From: CAZKSN01 sp964555585
GTDB taxonomy: Bacteria; Bacillota_I; Bacilli_A; RF39; UBA660
DNA length: 64,000 nucleotides
Assembly (NCBI GenBank): GCA_964555585.1
Contig: CAZKSN010000002.1
Location: 62,001-126,000 of the forward strand
Direction of reading: 5' to 3'
Position 1 is the first letter of the stretch. Every line of letters starts with the position of its first letter. The notes below the pieces were generated by a model that was not told the origin of the DNA, did not search any database, and saw only the letters and a program-made list of their open reading frames with translations. The position numbers and the translations under genes are program-made. This document shows positions 25,592 through 34,895 of the stretch, piece after piece.

Positions 25592-26191
25592 ATGGCAAGA
25601 TATACAGGACCTGTATATAAAAAATCAAGACGTTTAAATTTTTCTATTTTGGAAACTGGTAAGGAAATTGCTAAAAGACCGCAAGCTCCAGGACAACATG
25701 GAACTAGCAGAAGAAAATTAAGTGAGTATGGTATTCAATTACAAGAAAAGCAAAAAGTAAGACTGATGTATGGACTTAATGAAAAGCAGTTTAGAAAAAC
25801 TTTTGAATCAGCTGGGAAAATGAAAGGTATGCAAGGTTTGAATTTACTTATTCTATTGGAAAGCAGACTAGATAATATTGCTTATAGGTTGGGATTTGCT
25901 AAAACAAGAAAAGCAGCTAGACAATTGGTAAATCATGGACATATTTTAGTAAACGGTAAAAGAATTGATATTCCTTCATTTAAAGTAACACCTAATGATG
26001 AAATAAGTATTCATCAAAGTTCTATCAATCATCCAGTTATTACAGAAAATTTAGAAAATACTACTAACAGAGTTGCTTATGTTGAATGGGATAAAAAGAA
26101 AAATTCCGGAACTTACTTAAGATATCCTGAACGTGAAGAATTAAATCCTGAAATAAACGAAGCATTAATCGTAGAATTCTATAACAGATAA
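25592..26191 (+). CDS. rpsD: Ribosomal protein S4
   Basis: Primary 16S-binding protein nucleating the 30S body, 199 aa. Motifs: MARYTGPVYKKSRRLNFSI, RPQAPGQHG near 30, and the S4 RNA-binding domain ESRLDNIAYRLGFAKTRKAARQLVNHGHILVNGKRI in the middle. The zinc-knuckle cysteines found in some S4 proteins are absent. The AAAGGAGG site is 8 nt before the ATG and can be masked by the leader hairpin. Confidence 0.98.
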   Translation: MARYTGPVYKKSRRLNFSILETGKEIAKRPQAPGQHGTSRRKLSEYGIQLQEKQKVRLMYGLNEKQFRKTFESAGKMKGMQGLNLLILLESRLDNIAYRLGFAKTRKAARQLVNHGHILVNGKRIDIPSFKVTPNDEISIHQSSINHPVITENLENTTNRVAYVEWDKKKNSGTYLRYPEREELNPEINEALIVEFYNR

Positions 26192-26195
26192 TATT

Positions 26196-26226
26196 AAATC
26201 TCAATTCATTTGAATTGAGATTTTTA
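26196..26226 (+). terminator. Terminator after rpsD
   Basis: Perfect 13-bp stem (AAATCTCAATTCA / TGAATTGAGATTT) with a 2-nt centre and T5. Confidence 0.85.
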
Positions 26227-26271
26227 TTTATATATTTTTTTCATAAGTGCATAATAAATAATGGTGATTAT

Positions 26272-27024
26272 ATGCCTAATTACAAAACTTCAATTTCATT
26301 TGGGCTGGTAAATATTCCTGTTACTTTAAATCCTATAATAAAAGATAATGATACCTCTTTCAATATGCTGCATAAAAAATGCGGTGAAAGAGTTAAGTAC
26401 ATTAAATACTGTCCTCATTGTAAAAAAGAAGTAAAAGTTAAAGATTTGATTAAAGGTTATGAATATTCTGAGGATAACTATGTCACTTTTAATGATGAGG
26501 ATTTTGAAAAATTAAAAAGTAATCAGGATAAAACCATTGAAATTATTTCCTTTGTAAACTTAAAAGAAATAGATCCCATTTATTTTGAAAAAAGCTTTTA
26601 TTTAAAAGCTCAGGATAAAAATAAAGCTTTCAGTTTATTTAAACAGGCTTTAAAAAAAGAAGGAAAGGTTGCAATTGCAAAGACAGTTCTTGGTAATAAA
26701 TCATATTACACAATATTAAGATTTGGACAAGGAAACATTATTATGAGTACTCTTTTCTATGAAGAGGAAATAAATTTAAGTGATGAAGCAACAGAAGAAA
26801 AATTTTCTCTAAAAGAAATGGATTTGGCTATAAAATTAATTGACAGCATGTCAGGCAAATTTAAACCAGAAACTTATCATGATGATTATCAAGATAAAAT
26901 AAAAAAAGCCATAGATAATAAAATTAATGGAAAGAATATAACTAAAACTAGAGAAAAAAAGAAAAAATCTATAGCTAATCTTATGGATGCTTTAGAAAAA
27001 AGTTTAAATAATAAAGATAAATAA
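26272..27024 (+). CDS. ku: Ku-type DNA end-binding protein
   Basis: Homodimeric ring that binds double-strand breaks and recruits the ligase in bacterial non-homologous end joining, 250 aa. The start MPNYKTSISFGLVNIPV is characteristic; a possible zinc knuckle (KKCGERV then YCPHC) follows at about 32-50. The central barrel ends near residue 190 and the C-terminal tail is Lys-rich, as in Ku proteins that tether LigD. Start at 26272, 4-5 nt after GGTGATT. Its stop overlaps the ligase start (TAATG). Confidence 0.92.
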   Translation: MPNYKTSISFGLVNIPVTLNPIIKDNDTSFNMLHKKCGERVKYIKYCPHCKKEVKVKDLIKGYEYSEDNYVTFNDEDFEKLKSNQDKTIEIISFVNLKEIDPIYFEKSFYLKAQDKNKAFSLFKQALKKEGKVAIAKTVLGNKSYYTILRFGQGNIIMSTLFYEEEINLSDEATEEKFSLKEMDLAIKLIDSMSGKFKPETYHDDYQDKIKKAIDNKINGKNITKTREKKKKSIANLMDALEKSLNNKDK

Positions 27025-27923
27025 TGAATCTGTATGATGATAAAAAATTATTACCTATGCTTTTACATGAAATCAATAAACCATTTAATGATGATAATTT
27101 TATTTTTGAACTAAAATATGATGGTACAAGAACGTTAATATTTGTAGAACCGAATAAAATTCTAATAAAAAACAGAAATGGTTCAATTTTAAATGATACA
27201 TTTCCAGAATTGAAGAATATTAAAAATATAGTAAAAAACAAAGTAATATTTGATGGTGAAATTATTATTTTAAATGATGGAAAACCTTCTTTTGAAAAAT
27301 TACAAGAAAGATTGTTATTAAAAAATTTGAAAAGAATTAAATATTTAATGATGGAATATCCTGCAGTTTTCATTTGCTTTGATGTATTGTATGATAAAAA
27401 AGATTTAACAAACTTAAATTTAATAGACAGAAAAAAATATCTGGAAAAATATGAAAATACTGAATTCTTTGTAAAATCAAAATATTACTTTAAAAATGGT
27501 ATTAAACTTTTCAATGCAACAAAGAAGCTGAATCTGGAAGGAATAGTAGCAAAGGAAATTCACAGTAAATATTATTTTAACAAAAGAAGTAAAGACTGGA
27601 TTAAAATAAAAATTTTTAAAGAAGGTGAATATTATATCGGAGGATATAAAATAAATAATAATGAAGGCTCTTTAGCCAGTTTAATATTGGGAACTAAGGA
27701 AAATGATAAATTCATATATGTTGGAAATGTATCCATTGGCAAAAATAGCATGGAATTTAAAAGAATTAAAAAAGTGAAACAGATAGAAGAATGTTTCTTT
27801 ATTGGATTTAACGAAATAGGATATACTTTCATTGAATCAAATTTAAAATGTACAATTATGTATATAGAAAAGACTGCCCACAAAAGTTTAAGGCAGCCTA
27901 TATTCAAAGGTTTAACTTTATAA
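27024..27923 (+). CDS. ligD: ATP-dependent DNA ligase of the NHEJ (LigD) type
   Basis: Seals breaks held by Ku, 299 aa: only the ligase module of LigD, without polymerase or phosphoesterase domains. Motif I is FELKYDGTR with adenylated Lys31; motif III FDGEIIIL; motif IV EGIVAKE; motif V DWIKIK, leading into the OB fold. In Bacillus Ku and LigD protect germinating spores, which fits the sporulation genes here. The stop codon abuts the ftsZ stop codon with no spacer; no terminator is seen. Confidence 0.93.
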   Translation: MNLYDDKKLLPMLLHEINKPFNDDNFIFELKYDGTRTLIFVEPNKILIKNRNGSILNDTFPELKNIKNIVKNKVIFDGEIIILNDGKPSFEKLQERLLLKNLKRIKYLMMEYPAVFICFDVLYDKKDLTNLNLIDRKKYLEKYENTEFFVKSKYYFKNGIKLFNATKKLNLEGIVAKEIHSKYYFNKRSKDWIKIKIFKEGEYYIGGYKINNNEGSLASLILGTKENDKFIYVGNVSIGKNSMEFKRIKKVKQIEECFFIGFNEIGYTFIESNLKCTIMYIEKTAHKSLRQPIFKGLTL

Positions 27924-29003
27924 TTAAAAATCTCTGTTTCTTAAAAATGGAATATCTAACTCTTCAACATCATCTTCTGCATCATTTTTAGGATTTCTTT
28001 CAGAATATGATTGATATAAAGGTTCACTTTCATCTTCAAATCCTGTTGCAATTATTGTTACTACCACTTCATCAGTAAGTGCTTCATTAATAACTGCACC
28101 AAATATAATGTTTACATCTGTATTTGCTGCTGCCCTTACCACTTCAGCTGCATCTTCTGCTTCAAATAATGTTAAATTATTTCCACCTGTAACATTAATT
28201 ATACAGTCTGTGGCACCACTTATAGTGGTTTCTAGCAATGGAGATGTAACTGCCTGTTTAGCGGCTTCAATTGCTCTATTTTCTCCAAATCCAACACCTA
28301 TTCCAATTAATGCATTCCCTCTGTTTTCCATTATTGCCTTTACATCAGCAAAATCTAGATTTACCAGACCGGGAACAGATATCAAGTCTGAAATTGACTG
28401 AACACCAAGTCTTAATACATTGTCTACTTCTTTAAATGCATCTGTCATAGATGTAGATTTATCAATCAAATCTTTTATTCTATCATTTGGAATAACTACA
28501 ATTGTATCCACATGCTTTTTAAGTTCATCCAATCCCAGTAAAGCATGATCCATTCTTTTCCTGCCTTCAAATTTAAAAGGCTTTGTTACAATGGCAACAG
28601 TTAAGCAGCCTAAACTTTGAGATATTTCAGCAATTACAGGAGCAGCACCTGTTCCGGTTCCACCACCTAAGCCACAAGCAATAAATACCATATCTGAATC
28701 TCTTAAGACTTCTTCAATTTCAGCTTTACTTTCAAGTGCAGCCTCTCTGCCGATCTCAGGATTAGCACCCGCACCCAGACCATCAGTAATATTGATTCCT
28801 ATTTGTAACTTATTCTCAGCACTTGATGCATTCAATACTTGTAAATCTGTATTACATGCAATGAAATCAACTCCTCTTAATCCAGAGTCAATCATTCTAT
28901 TCACTGCATTACATCCAGCTCCGCCTATACCAATAACTTTTACTTTTGCTATCTGATCCATTTGTGGTGTATTGGTTCCAAACGATGATTGTTTCATATC
29001 CAT
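27924..29003 (-). CDS. ftsZ: Cell division protein FtsZ
   Basis: Tubulin-like GTPase forming the division ring, 359 aa. Nucleotide loop [13 protein letters not shown] near 26, tubulin signature [10 protein letters not shown] near 115, and the T7 loop [11 protein letters not shown] with catalytic Asp near 218. The tail ends in [13 protein letters not shown], the conserved peptide that contacts FtsA and EzrA, both encoded in this window. AAGGAG lies 7 nt before the ATG. Co-oriented with ftsA, 11 nt apart. Confidence 0.98.
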   Translation of the reverse strand: MDMKQSSFGTNTPQMDQIAKVKVIGIGGAGCNAVNRMIDSGLRGVDFIACNTDLQVLNASSAENKLQIGINITDGLGAGANPEIGREAALESKAEIEEVLRDSDMVFIACGLGGGTGTGAAPVIAEISQSLGCLTVAIVTKPFKFEGRKRMDHALLGLDELKKHVDTIVVIPNDRIKDLIDKSTSMTDAFKEVDNVLRLGVQSISDLISVPGLVNLDFADVKAIMENRGNALIGIGVGFGENRAIEAAKQAVTSPLLETTISGATDCIINVTGGNNLTLFEAEDAAEVVRAAANTDVNIIFGAVINEALTDEVVVTIIATGFEDESEPLYQSYSERNPKNDAEDDVEELDIPFLRNRDF

Positions 29004-29014
29004 ATTATCTCTCC

Positions 29015-30253
29015 TTAATTATCAAAAAAATATCCATATATTTTACCTAATAAATTATTTTCATTTATTTTCTTTTTATTTGTAAACATCACATTCTGCT
29101 CTTCTTCACTTATAGTTGAAGCAAGCTTACCTCTGAAATTTAATTTTGAATAATAATATTTCATTAAACCTAAGGCACTACTATATTTATTATTTCTTAC
29201 TCCCATTTCTTTTATTTCTGGAGTGTGAACACTTTTATTAAAAATTTCATCCAGTATTATTTGAAAATCATTAACTTCAGTAGTTCCTCCTGTAATAATT
29301 ATATAACTTATTTCTCTTTTTGTTAAGAGATTTATTTGTTTTTTTGCAAAATCCAATATTTCTTTTAATCTTGAATATACTACTTCACTTATTTCATACT
29401 GATTTATTTTTATTTTTTCTCCATCTTTATTTAAAACTTCTTCTGTTTCACTGGTACTGGAATTTCTTTTATGTGCATAAGCAAATTTTTCTTTTAAAGA
29501 TTTAGCTGTATCTCTGTTCATATTATATATGTAAGCAATATCTCTATCAATATTTCTTCCACCATAAGGTAAAGTTTCCACAGCTACTAAAGTATTTTTA
29601 TTGACTATGCCTATTTCAGTTTTTTCACTTCCAATATTTATTACAGCAACTAATTTATCATTATACTCCTCTTTTTTAAATTCATAATAGTCTGCTAAGG
29701 AGTTAAAGGATATATCCACAACATTTATACCAATATTTTCTAGGAGATTCAGTATATTATAAACATTCTTTTTCGGAGATATGGAAATTACAGCCTTGGC
29801 AAATAGTTTAGTTCCTTCTTTTCCCTTAGGATCACTTATTATTTCATTATTATCTATACTAAATTCAATAGGCATAATTGAAATTAATTCCTTATTGCTA
29901 GGGACTTTATTATAAACACAGGCTTGTAAAGCTCTCAATATATCATCGCCATTTATTATTTTATTCTCTCTCGTAATTGTAGTATATCCTTCACCTACAA
30001 TGAACTCTGCATTATAGGAAGGTACACACATAATAACTTTGCTAATTTTAATTTCCAAAACTTCTTCACATTTTTTAAAAGCTTCTCTTAATGATAATAT
30101 AGCTTCTTCAGGATTGACAACAATTCCTTTTTTTATCCCTTTGCTCTTTACTTCGCAGCAACATAAAACATTTAATTTTTCTTTTATAACTTCTCCAACA
30201 ACTATTTTTACAGTATTGGATCCAACATCTAAGCTAGTTATTATCTCTTTCAT
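29015..30253 (-). CDS. ftsA: Cell division protein FtsA
   Basis: Actin-like membrane tether for FtsZ, 412 aa. Starts with the phosphate loop [15 protein letters not shown]; the adenosine/phosphate-2 region is [13 protein letters not shown] (read as [14 protein letters not shown]), and [12 protein letters not shown] is the third motif. The C-terminus ([12 protein letters not shown]) is a likely amphipathic membrane-targeting helix. Typical ftsA-ftsZ order; own promoter with an extended -10. Confidence 0.96.
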   Translation of the reverse strand: MKEIITSLDVGSNTVKIVVGEVIKEKLNVLCCCEVKSKGIKKGIVVNPEEAILSLREAFKKCEEVLEIKISKVIMCVPSYNAEFIVGEGYTTITRENKIINGDDILRALQACVYNKVPSNKELISIMPIEFSIDNNEIISDPKGKEGTKLFAKAVISISPKKNVYNILNLLENIGINVVDISFNSLADYYEFKKEEYNDKLVAVINIGSEKTEIGIVNKNTLVAVETLPYGGRNIDRDIAYIYNMNRDTAKSLKEKFAYAHKRNSSTSETEEVLNKDGEKIKINQYEISEVVYSRLKEILDFAKKQINLLTKREISYIIITGGTTEVNDFQIILDEIFNKSVHTPEIKEMGVRNNKYSSALGLMKYYYSKLNFRGKLASTISEEEQNVMFTNKKKINENNLLGKIYGYFFDN

Positions 30254-30283
30254 CTCTTATCTCCTGTTTTATTTTATAAATAT

Positions 30284-30311
30284 ATTATAGCAAATATTAT
30301 TTTTATTTAAA
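30284..30311 (-). promoter_or_regulatory. Promoter of ftsA-ftsZ
   Basis: Minus strand TTTAAA, 16-nt spacer, TATAAT (30289-30284) preceded by TGC, i.e. an extended -10 that compensates for a poor -35. Confidence 0.55.
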
Positions 30312-30322
30312 AGAACAATAAT

Positions 30323-30703
30323 CTACTTTTTATAAATTGTCTTCCATAATCCATGAATATTGCAGTATTCATAAACTTCAAGAGTGTTAAATTCTTCATT
30401 AACAGTAAATACAGCTTCAGGTTTATCATTTGAATTCAGTTTAATTCTTTGAAATTTATTATTATAATTTATATAAATCCATTGAATATAGTGAGCTTCC
30501 GTCATAGGATGCTCAATACTTCCAACCTTGACAAGAATATTATTTCCTTCAGCAGTTACAACCGGAAGATGCTTTTCATTTCCTTCTTCAGTTTGTTTTG
30601 GCATTAATTCTTCCATAGGTTCCCCGCAGCAAACCAATTCTCCTCCACCTTCAATTATTAATTCAACCAAATTCCCACAAATATTACACTTATAAAATTT
30701 CAT
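30323..30703 (-). CDS. dfx: Desulfoferrodoxin (superoxide reductase)
   Basis: Reduces superoxide to peroxide without making oxygen, 126 aa. The N-terminal desulforedoxin domain has four Cys ligands (C6, C9, and the pair C25-C26). The superoxide reductase domain shows EKHLPVV, HPMTEAHYIQWI and the C-x-x-H ligand pair in YCNIHGLWK. Typical of anaerobes and microaerophiles. Monocistronic by spacing, AGGAGG before the ATG. Confidence 0.95.
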   Translation of the reverse strand: MKFYKCNICGNLVELIIEGGGELVCCGEPMEELMPKQTEEGNEKHLPVVTAEGNNILVKVGSIEHPMTEAHYIQWIYINYNNKFQRIKLNSNDKPEAVFTVNEEFNTLEVYEYCNIHGLWKTIYKK

Positions 30704-30744
30704 ATTTTACCTCCTATAATAAATATAACATATTTTTTATTAAA

Positions 30745-30770
30745 CTAAAACTGTATTAAAATACAGTTTA
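30745..30770 (-). terminator. Terminator after aspS
   Basis: Stem AAACTGTATT / AATACAGTTT with a 2-nt centre, then a T-rich tail on the minus strand. Confidence 0.8.
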
Positions 30771-32516
30771 TCATTCTCTTATTTTTATATGAGTTTCCTT
30801 TAATTGCTTATCAGTTACTTCACTTGGAGATCCCATTAGCAAATCAATACCATTTGCATTCATTGGGAAAGCAACTATTTCTCTTATATTCTCTTCATCC
30901 TTAAGTAACATTAATATTCTATCTATTCCGGGAGCCATTCCTGCATGAGGCGGTGCTCCATATTGGAAAGCATTATATAATGAAGAAAATTTAGATATCA
31001 GTTCCTCTTCACCCAATCCAACAATTTCAAATGCTTTCTTTAAAATATCAACATTATAATTCCTTACTCCTCCACTGGCAACTTCTACTCCATTGCATAC
31101 AAAATCATATTGATAAGCAAGTATTTCATCAGGTTTATCATTATTTAGACTATTTAGTCCTCCCTGAGGCATCGTAAAAGGATTATGAGTAAATTCATAC
31201 ATATTTGTCTCTTCATTAAATTCATACATTGGAAAATCATTAACAATACATAATTCAAATTTGTTTTTATCAATTATATCAAGTTTTTCTCCTAGCTTGG
31301 TTCTGATTAAACCGGCATACTTATTGACATTTTTAATATCTGCAAGAATGAAAATCACATCATTAAATTCTATATTAAATTTATGCTTTAATTCTCTTCT
31401 GATTTCATCATCAAAATATTTATCTAAACTGCCTTTAAATGATAAGTCCTCCTGTACCTTTAAAATAGAAATTCCTTTCATTCCAATATTTTTTGCATAT
31501 TCCTCTATCTCACTAAACCAGGAATTAGGCTTATCTGCTATGTTTTTTACTAATATTGTTCTTATTATATTATTTTTAAACGGTTCAAAAGAACACTTGC
31601 TTAATAATTCACTGGTATCAATTATTTCTAAAGGATTTCTTAAATCCGGTTTATCCGAACCATATTTAAGCATGGATTCTTTATATGAAATTCTTTTGAA
31701 TGGAGTTTCACTAACTTCTTTATTTCCAAATTTTCTAAATATGTCATAGAATACTTTTTCTCCAACTTCAAAAACATCTTCTTCAGTTGCAAATGACATT
31801 TCAAAATCCAATTGATAAAACTCTCCATATAACCTGTCACTTCTTGGATCTTCATCTCTAAAGCAAGGAGCAATCTGAAAATATCTGTTGAAACCGCTTA
31901 CCATAAGTAACTGTTTGAATATTTGAGGTGCTTGAGGTAAGGCATAAAATTTACCTCTATGTTTTCTTGAAGGAATAACAAAGTCCCTTGCACCTTCAGG
32001 TGAGGAAGCAGTTATTATTGGAGTAGTGATTTCAGTAAAATCCAGGCTTTTCATTATTTCTCTAATAAAACTAATTACTTCTGTTCTGAATAAAATATTT
32101 TCATGTACCTTAGGATTTCTCAAATCAAGAAATCTGTATTTCAATCTGGTATCTTCTTTTGCTTCCTGTGAATTTTTAACTTCAAATGGAAGTACATTAT
32201 TACATTTTCCCAATACTTCCAAAGAACCTATCAATATTTCAAATTCTCCAGTTTTCATAGAAGTGTTTTTCATTTCTTCTGTTCTTTTTCTTACTATTCC
32301 TTCACAGGTAACAACAGATTCCCTTGTAATATCTGAATATTTTTCTATTTCTTCTGTTACTAATTGAACAGTTCCTGATTCATCTCTCAGAATAATAAAT
32401 AAAATACTTCCTAAATTTCTTATTGAATCAACCCAGCCAGCTACTTTTACAGTTTTTTCTGTTGAACTTTCATTTATTAAACCACATAAACTATTTCTAT
32501 AGATATTTTCTTTCAT
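30771..32516 (-). CDS. aspS: Aspartyl-tRNA synthetase
   Basis: Class IIb synthetase, 581 aa. N-terminal OB anticodon-binding domain (VAGWVDSIRNLGSILFIILRDESG), then motif 1 near 150 (FTEITTPIITASSPEGARDF), motif 2 (FRDEDPRSDRLYGEFYQLDFEMSF), the bacterial GAD insertion in the middle, and motif 3 GMAPGIDRILML near 535. Near-consensus promoter; the leader is short and shows no T-box. The absence of gatCAB here says nothing on tRNA-Asn charging. Confidence 0.97.
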   Translation of the reverse strand: MKENIYRNSLCGLINESSTEKTVKVAGWVDSIRNLGSILFIILRDESGTVQLVTEEIEKYSDITRESVVTCEGIVRKRTEEMKNTSMKTGEFEILIGSLEVLGKCNNVLPFEVKNSQEAKEDTRLKYRFLDLRNPKVHENILFRTEVISFIREIMKSLDFTEITTPIITASSPEGARDFVIPSRKHRGKFYALPQAPQIFKQLLMVSGFNRYFQIAPCFRDEDPRSDRLYGEFYQLDFEMSFATEEDVFEVGEKVFYDIFRKFGNKEVSETPFKRISYKESMLKYGSDKPDLRNPLEIIDTSELLSKCSFEPFKNNIIRTILVKNIADKPNSWFSEIEEYAKNIGMKGISILKVQEDLSFKGSLDKYFDDEIRRELKHKFNIEFNDVIFILADIKNVNKYAGLIRTKLGEKLDIIDKNKFELCIVNDFPMYEFNEETNMYEFTHNPFTMPQGGLNSLNNDKPDEILAYQYDFVCNGVEVASGGVRNYNVDILKKAFEIVGLGEEELISKFSSLYNAFQYGAPPHAGMAPGIDRILMLLKDEENIREIVAFPMNANGIDLLMGSPSEVTDKQLKETHIKIRE

Positions 32517-32561
32517 AATTCCTCCAAGTCATAAGAAAAATTAGTTATTTGTCATGCATAG

Positions 32562-32590
32562 ATTATATGTCATTTAATAAGTATTGTCAA
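32562..32590 (-). promoter_or_regulatory. Consensus sigma-A promoter of aspS
   Basis: Minus strand TTGACA (32590-32585), 17-nt spacer, TATAAT (32567-32562): a perfect match. Confidence 0.85.
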
Positions 32591-32595
32591 TTAAA

Positions 32596-32624
32596 TAAAA
32601 ATGCAAATCATACGATTTGCATTT
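32596..32624 (-). terminator. Terminator after the 16-codon ORF
   Basis: Stem ATGCAAATC / GATTTGCAT, loop GTAT, followed by TTTTTATTT on the minus strand. Confidence 0.8.
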
Positions 32625-32631
32625 AATTAAC

Positions 32632-32682
32632 TTATTTAATTTTAAAAAATTTAACTATGCCATCTACAAATTTTTTTATCAT
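32632..32682 (-). CDS. Candidate 16-residue cationic amphipathic peptide
   Basis: Reads MIKKFVDGIVKFFKIK and stops at TAA. AAAAGGAGC is 10 nt before the ATG, and a strong terminator starts 8 nt after the stop, so it looks like a complete small gene. The peptide has five Lys and one Asp, and its hydrophobic residues fall on one helical face, so it should bind membranes. The core F-x-x-G-I-V-K is reminiscent of SpoVM (the SpoIVA anchor) but it is shorter; a type I toxin-like or antimicrobial-type peptide is equally possible. Last gene of the unit that begins with the holin-like protein. Confidence 0.5.
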   Translation of the reverse strand: MIKKFVDGIVKFFKIK

Positions 32683-32739
32683 TAATTTACAGCTCCTTTT
32701 TACATTAAGAATAACAAATGTAATATTTCTATGGAATGA

Positions 32740-32931
32740 TTATTTATTTTCTTCATTTAATTCAGAATGATTATTTTTTCTCGTAAAATAATATGTAATT
32801 ATAGACATTGTAATAGCAATAAAAGTTTCCATTTCTATTAATTGTTTAATAGCTAAATAACAGGTTGTAAAACAAAAAAGTAGAGAAAGTATGCTTTTTA
32901 ATTCTAATAATTTTAATAATGATTTTTTCAT
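32740..32931 (-). CDS. Small holin-like membrane protein
   Basis: 63 aa with two hydrophobic segments (LKSILSLLFCFTTCYLAI and FIAITMSIITYYFT) followed by a charged tail, the layout and ELKS-start of small phage-type holins in Clostridia. AGAGGTG lies 7 nt before the chosen ATG (32931). No lysin or phage structural genes are nearby, so it is either a relic or a domesticated protein. It is followed by the 16-codon ORF on the same strand. Confidence 0.6.
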   Translation of the reverse strand: MKKSLLKLLELKSILSLLFCFTTCYLAIKQLIEMETFIAITMSIITYYFTRKNNHSELNEENK

Positions 32932-32966
32932 ATTAAACACCTCTAGCATACTATATGAGTAATGTC

Positions 32967-32985
32967 AGTGAATATATAATTCACT
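32967..32985. promoter_or_regulatory. Inverted repeat upstream of the holin-like gene
   Basis: AGTGAAT-5 nt-ATTCACT, perfect 7-bp arms, 36 nt before the start codon and inside an AT-rich promoter-like stretch. Candidate operator. Confidence 0.4.
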
Positions 32986-33062
32986 AATATATAATATTTC
33001 TAAATATTAAAAAGAATCATTTAAAATGTATAGAAAACAATAATTTCCATTTTTGACCAACA

Positions 33063-33938
33063 TTATATATTTTTCATTTTCTTGAATCTTATAATATTTA
33101 ATATTCCAAACAATATAATGCTTCCTATTATATATAAAATCATAAAGTTGGCTGTTAATTCAAAATTTCCAATATGTAAACTTACTCCATTCATTTCATA
33201 ATATTCTTTTAAACCCTGTGTGGCATTTCCAAATACTTCTCTAGAAGGTGTCTCTAAAAATATTTTTCTTAATAATGAAGCGCCTTGTGAAACCGGAATA
33301 AGATTTGAAAATATTTGTATTCCCTTAGGCAATATTCCTACCGGAATGTATGCACTTGTTACAAAACCGATAAGAGTTCCTACAATAGTTGCCAATACAG
33401 ATACAGATTGCTCTGAAGCTAAAAAAGAAACAATAAAGAGAATAAATAAAGATGAAGATAAAACACATAATATAATTGTTCCAATAACTTTTAAAAGATT
33501 AATAACTGATAATAATTCTCCTCCAGAAACTAATATATATAATTCAGCAATTACTAACATAGTAACTGATAAGATTGTAGTAATAATTAATGCCGACAAT
33601 ATGTACGATAAAAATATTTTACTTCTACTTACTGGAGCCACTAAAAAATCATCAAATGTTTTATTTTCCCTATCAGATACGATTCTTCCAAGAGCTCCCA
33701 TTGCGAGAGTGACAGTAGAAACGGCTATTAATCCAGCCATAACCCATGAATTTACCAAAGCTTTTATTCCAGTCACTTTTCCAACTGTTGCTTCTATATT
33801 CTGAACCTGTAGATCAGATAAAAACAATACATATAAGCCAATAATTATTATTACAGACAAAAAAGAAAAGAACACAGCAGACTTGTTTCTAAAAAACATT
33901 AATAAATTTCTCTTAATTAAATTAATTAAAGTTTGCAT
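33063..33938 (-). CDS. ABC-2 type exporter permease
   Basis: Six-helix membrane half of a drug/antibiotic-type exporter, 291 aa. Helices at about 20-42, 60-80, 105-130, 140-170, 180-200 and 265-283; the cytosolic loop GRIVSDRENKTFDDFLVAPVSRSKIF between helices 2 and 3 is the family's coupling region. The C-terminus is basic (RFKKMKNI). It overlaps the end of the ATPase gene by 13 nt. Substrate unknown. Confidence 0.9.
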   Translation of the reverse strand: MQTLINLIKRNLLMFFRNKSAVFFSFLSVIIIIGLYVLFLSDLQVQNIEATVGKVTGIKALVNSWVMAGLIAVSTVTLAMGALGRIVSDRENKTFDDFLVAPVSRSKIFLSYILSALIITTILSVTMLVIAELYILVSGGELLSVINLLKVIGTIILCVLSSSLFILFIVSFLASEQSVSVLATIVGTLIGFVTSAYIPVGILPKGIQIFSNLIPVSQGASLLRKIFLETPSREVFGNATQGLKEYYEMNGVSLHIGNFELTANFMILYIIGSIILFGILNIIRFKKMKNI

Positions 33939-34861
33939 TCCTCTTCACCTCTAATTTCCTTACCCGTTAAATTGATAAATACCTGATCCATATTTCCTTC
34001 CAGAACTTCAAAGCTTGAAATATTAGCTTCAATATCCTTTAATATTTTCAATGCTTCCTTACTTGTTTTAAGAATAACATCTATACTATCAACCTTAAAT
34101 TTATAATCATATTTATTCTTTTTAAGATATTTAATTAATGCTTCTCTATCAATTGCTATAATTCTTAAAATACTGTTTGCATACTTCTCCTTCAATTTCA
34201 TGGGAGTATCATTTACAATTATTCTTCCCTTATCAATTATAGCCACTCTATCCGCATTTACTGCTTCCTCCATATAATGAGTAGTTAAAAATATAGTGGT
34301 CTTATTTTTTTCCTGTATTGCTTCAATCATTTCCCACACTTTTTTTCTTGTCTGAGGGTCTAATCCAGTAGTAGGTTCATCTAAAAACAGAATTTTCGGT
34401 TCATTGATCAGCGCTCTGGCTATATCTACTCTTCTTTTTTGACCACCGGACAGCTTTCCATATTTCCTATCAAGTATATCTTTAATACCCATCATTTCAC
34501 TTATATAAGCGATTCTCTTACTGAAAATTTCAGCTGTTATATTATAAAAACTGGATCTGATCTTGATATTTTCATATACAGTTAATAATTTATCAAGATG
34601 TGAATTCTGAAAAACCACTCCAATACTATTTCTAATTTTTTCATCTTCCTTGCCAAGCTTAAATCCATTAATTTCAATATCACCACCATTATTCTTTAAT
34701 ATAGTACATAATATATTGATTGTAGTTGTCTTTCCTGCTCCATTCGGTCCTAAAAATGCAAAGAAATCTCCTTCTTTAACATTAAGACTAATATCATTAA
34801 CAGCCAATAAGCTATCATATTTTTTAGTTAAATTTTTAATCTCTATAACATTTTTGTTCAT
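33926..34861 (-). CDS. ABC exporter ATP-binding protein (DrrA type)
   Basis: ATPase of the adjacent ABC-2 permease, 311 aa. Walker A GPNGAGKTT near 38, signature KLSGGQKRR, Walker B ILFLDEPTTGLD, H-loop TTHYMEEA. The roughly 75-residue C-terminal extension (after IIVNDTPMKLKEKY) is the DrrA-type regulatory tail. Ribosome site AGAGGG upstream. Preceded by the PHP gene on the same strand. Confidence 0.93.
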   Translation of the reverse strand: MNKNVIEIKNLTKKYDSLLAVNDISLNVKEGDFFAFLGPNGAGKTTTINILCTILKNNGGDIEINGFKLGKEDEKIRNSIGVVFQNSHLDKLLTVYENIKIRSSFYNITAEIFSKRIAYISEMMGIKDILDRKYGKLSGGQKRRVDIARALINEPKILFLDEPTTGLDPQTRKKVWEMIEAIQEKNKTTIFLTTHYMEEAVNADRVAIIDKGRIIVNDTPMKLKEKYANSILRIIAIDREALIKYLKKNKYDYKFKVDSIDVILKTSKEALKILKDIEANISSFEVLEGNMDQVFINLTGKEIRGEEECKL

Positions 34862-34895
34862 TAATATCCCTCTTTCTTTTATATCTCACTGTTCA

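Noticed and set aside
27632..27907. Minus-strand ORF opposite the NHEJ ligase
   Set aside because: No ribosome site, and the plus frame holds all ligase motifs.
32517..32600. T-box leader for aspS
   Set aside because: The leader from the consensus promoter is under 50 nt and has no T-box sequence or specifier stem; serS likewise.
32650..32723. Terminator between the holin-like gene and the 16-codon ORF
   Set aside because: The TTACATT/AATGTAA hairpin (32700-32723) is followed by A/G, not T, so it is not an intrinsic terminator.
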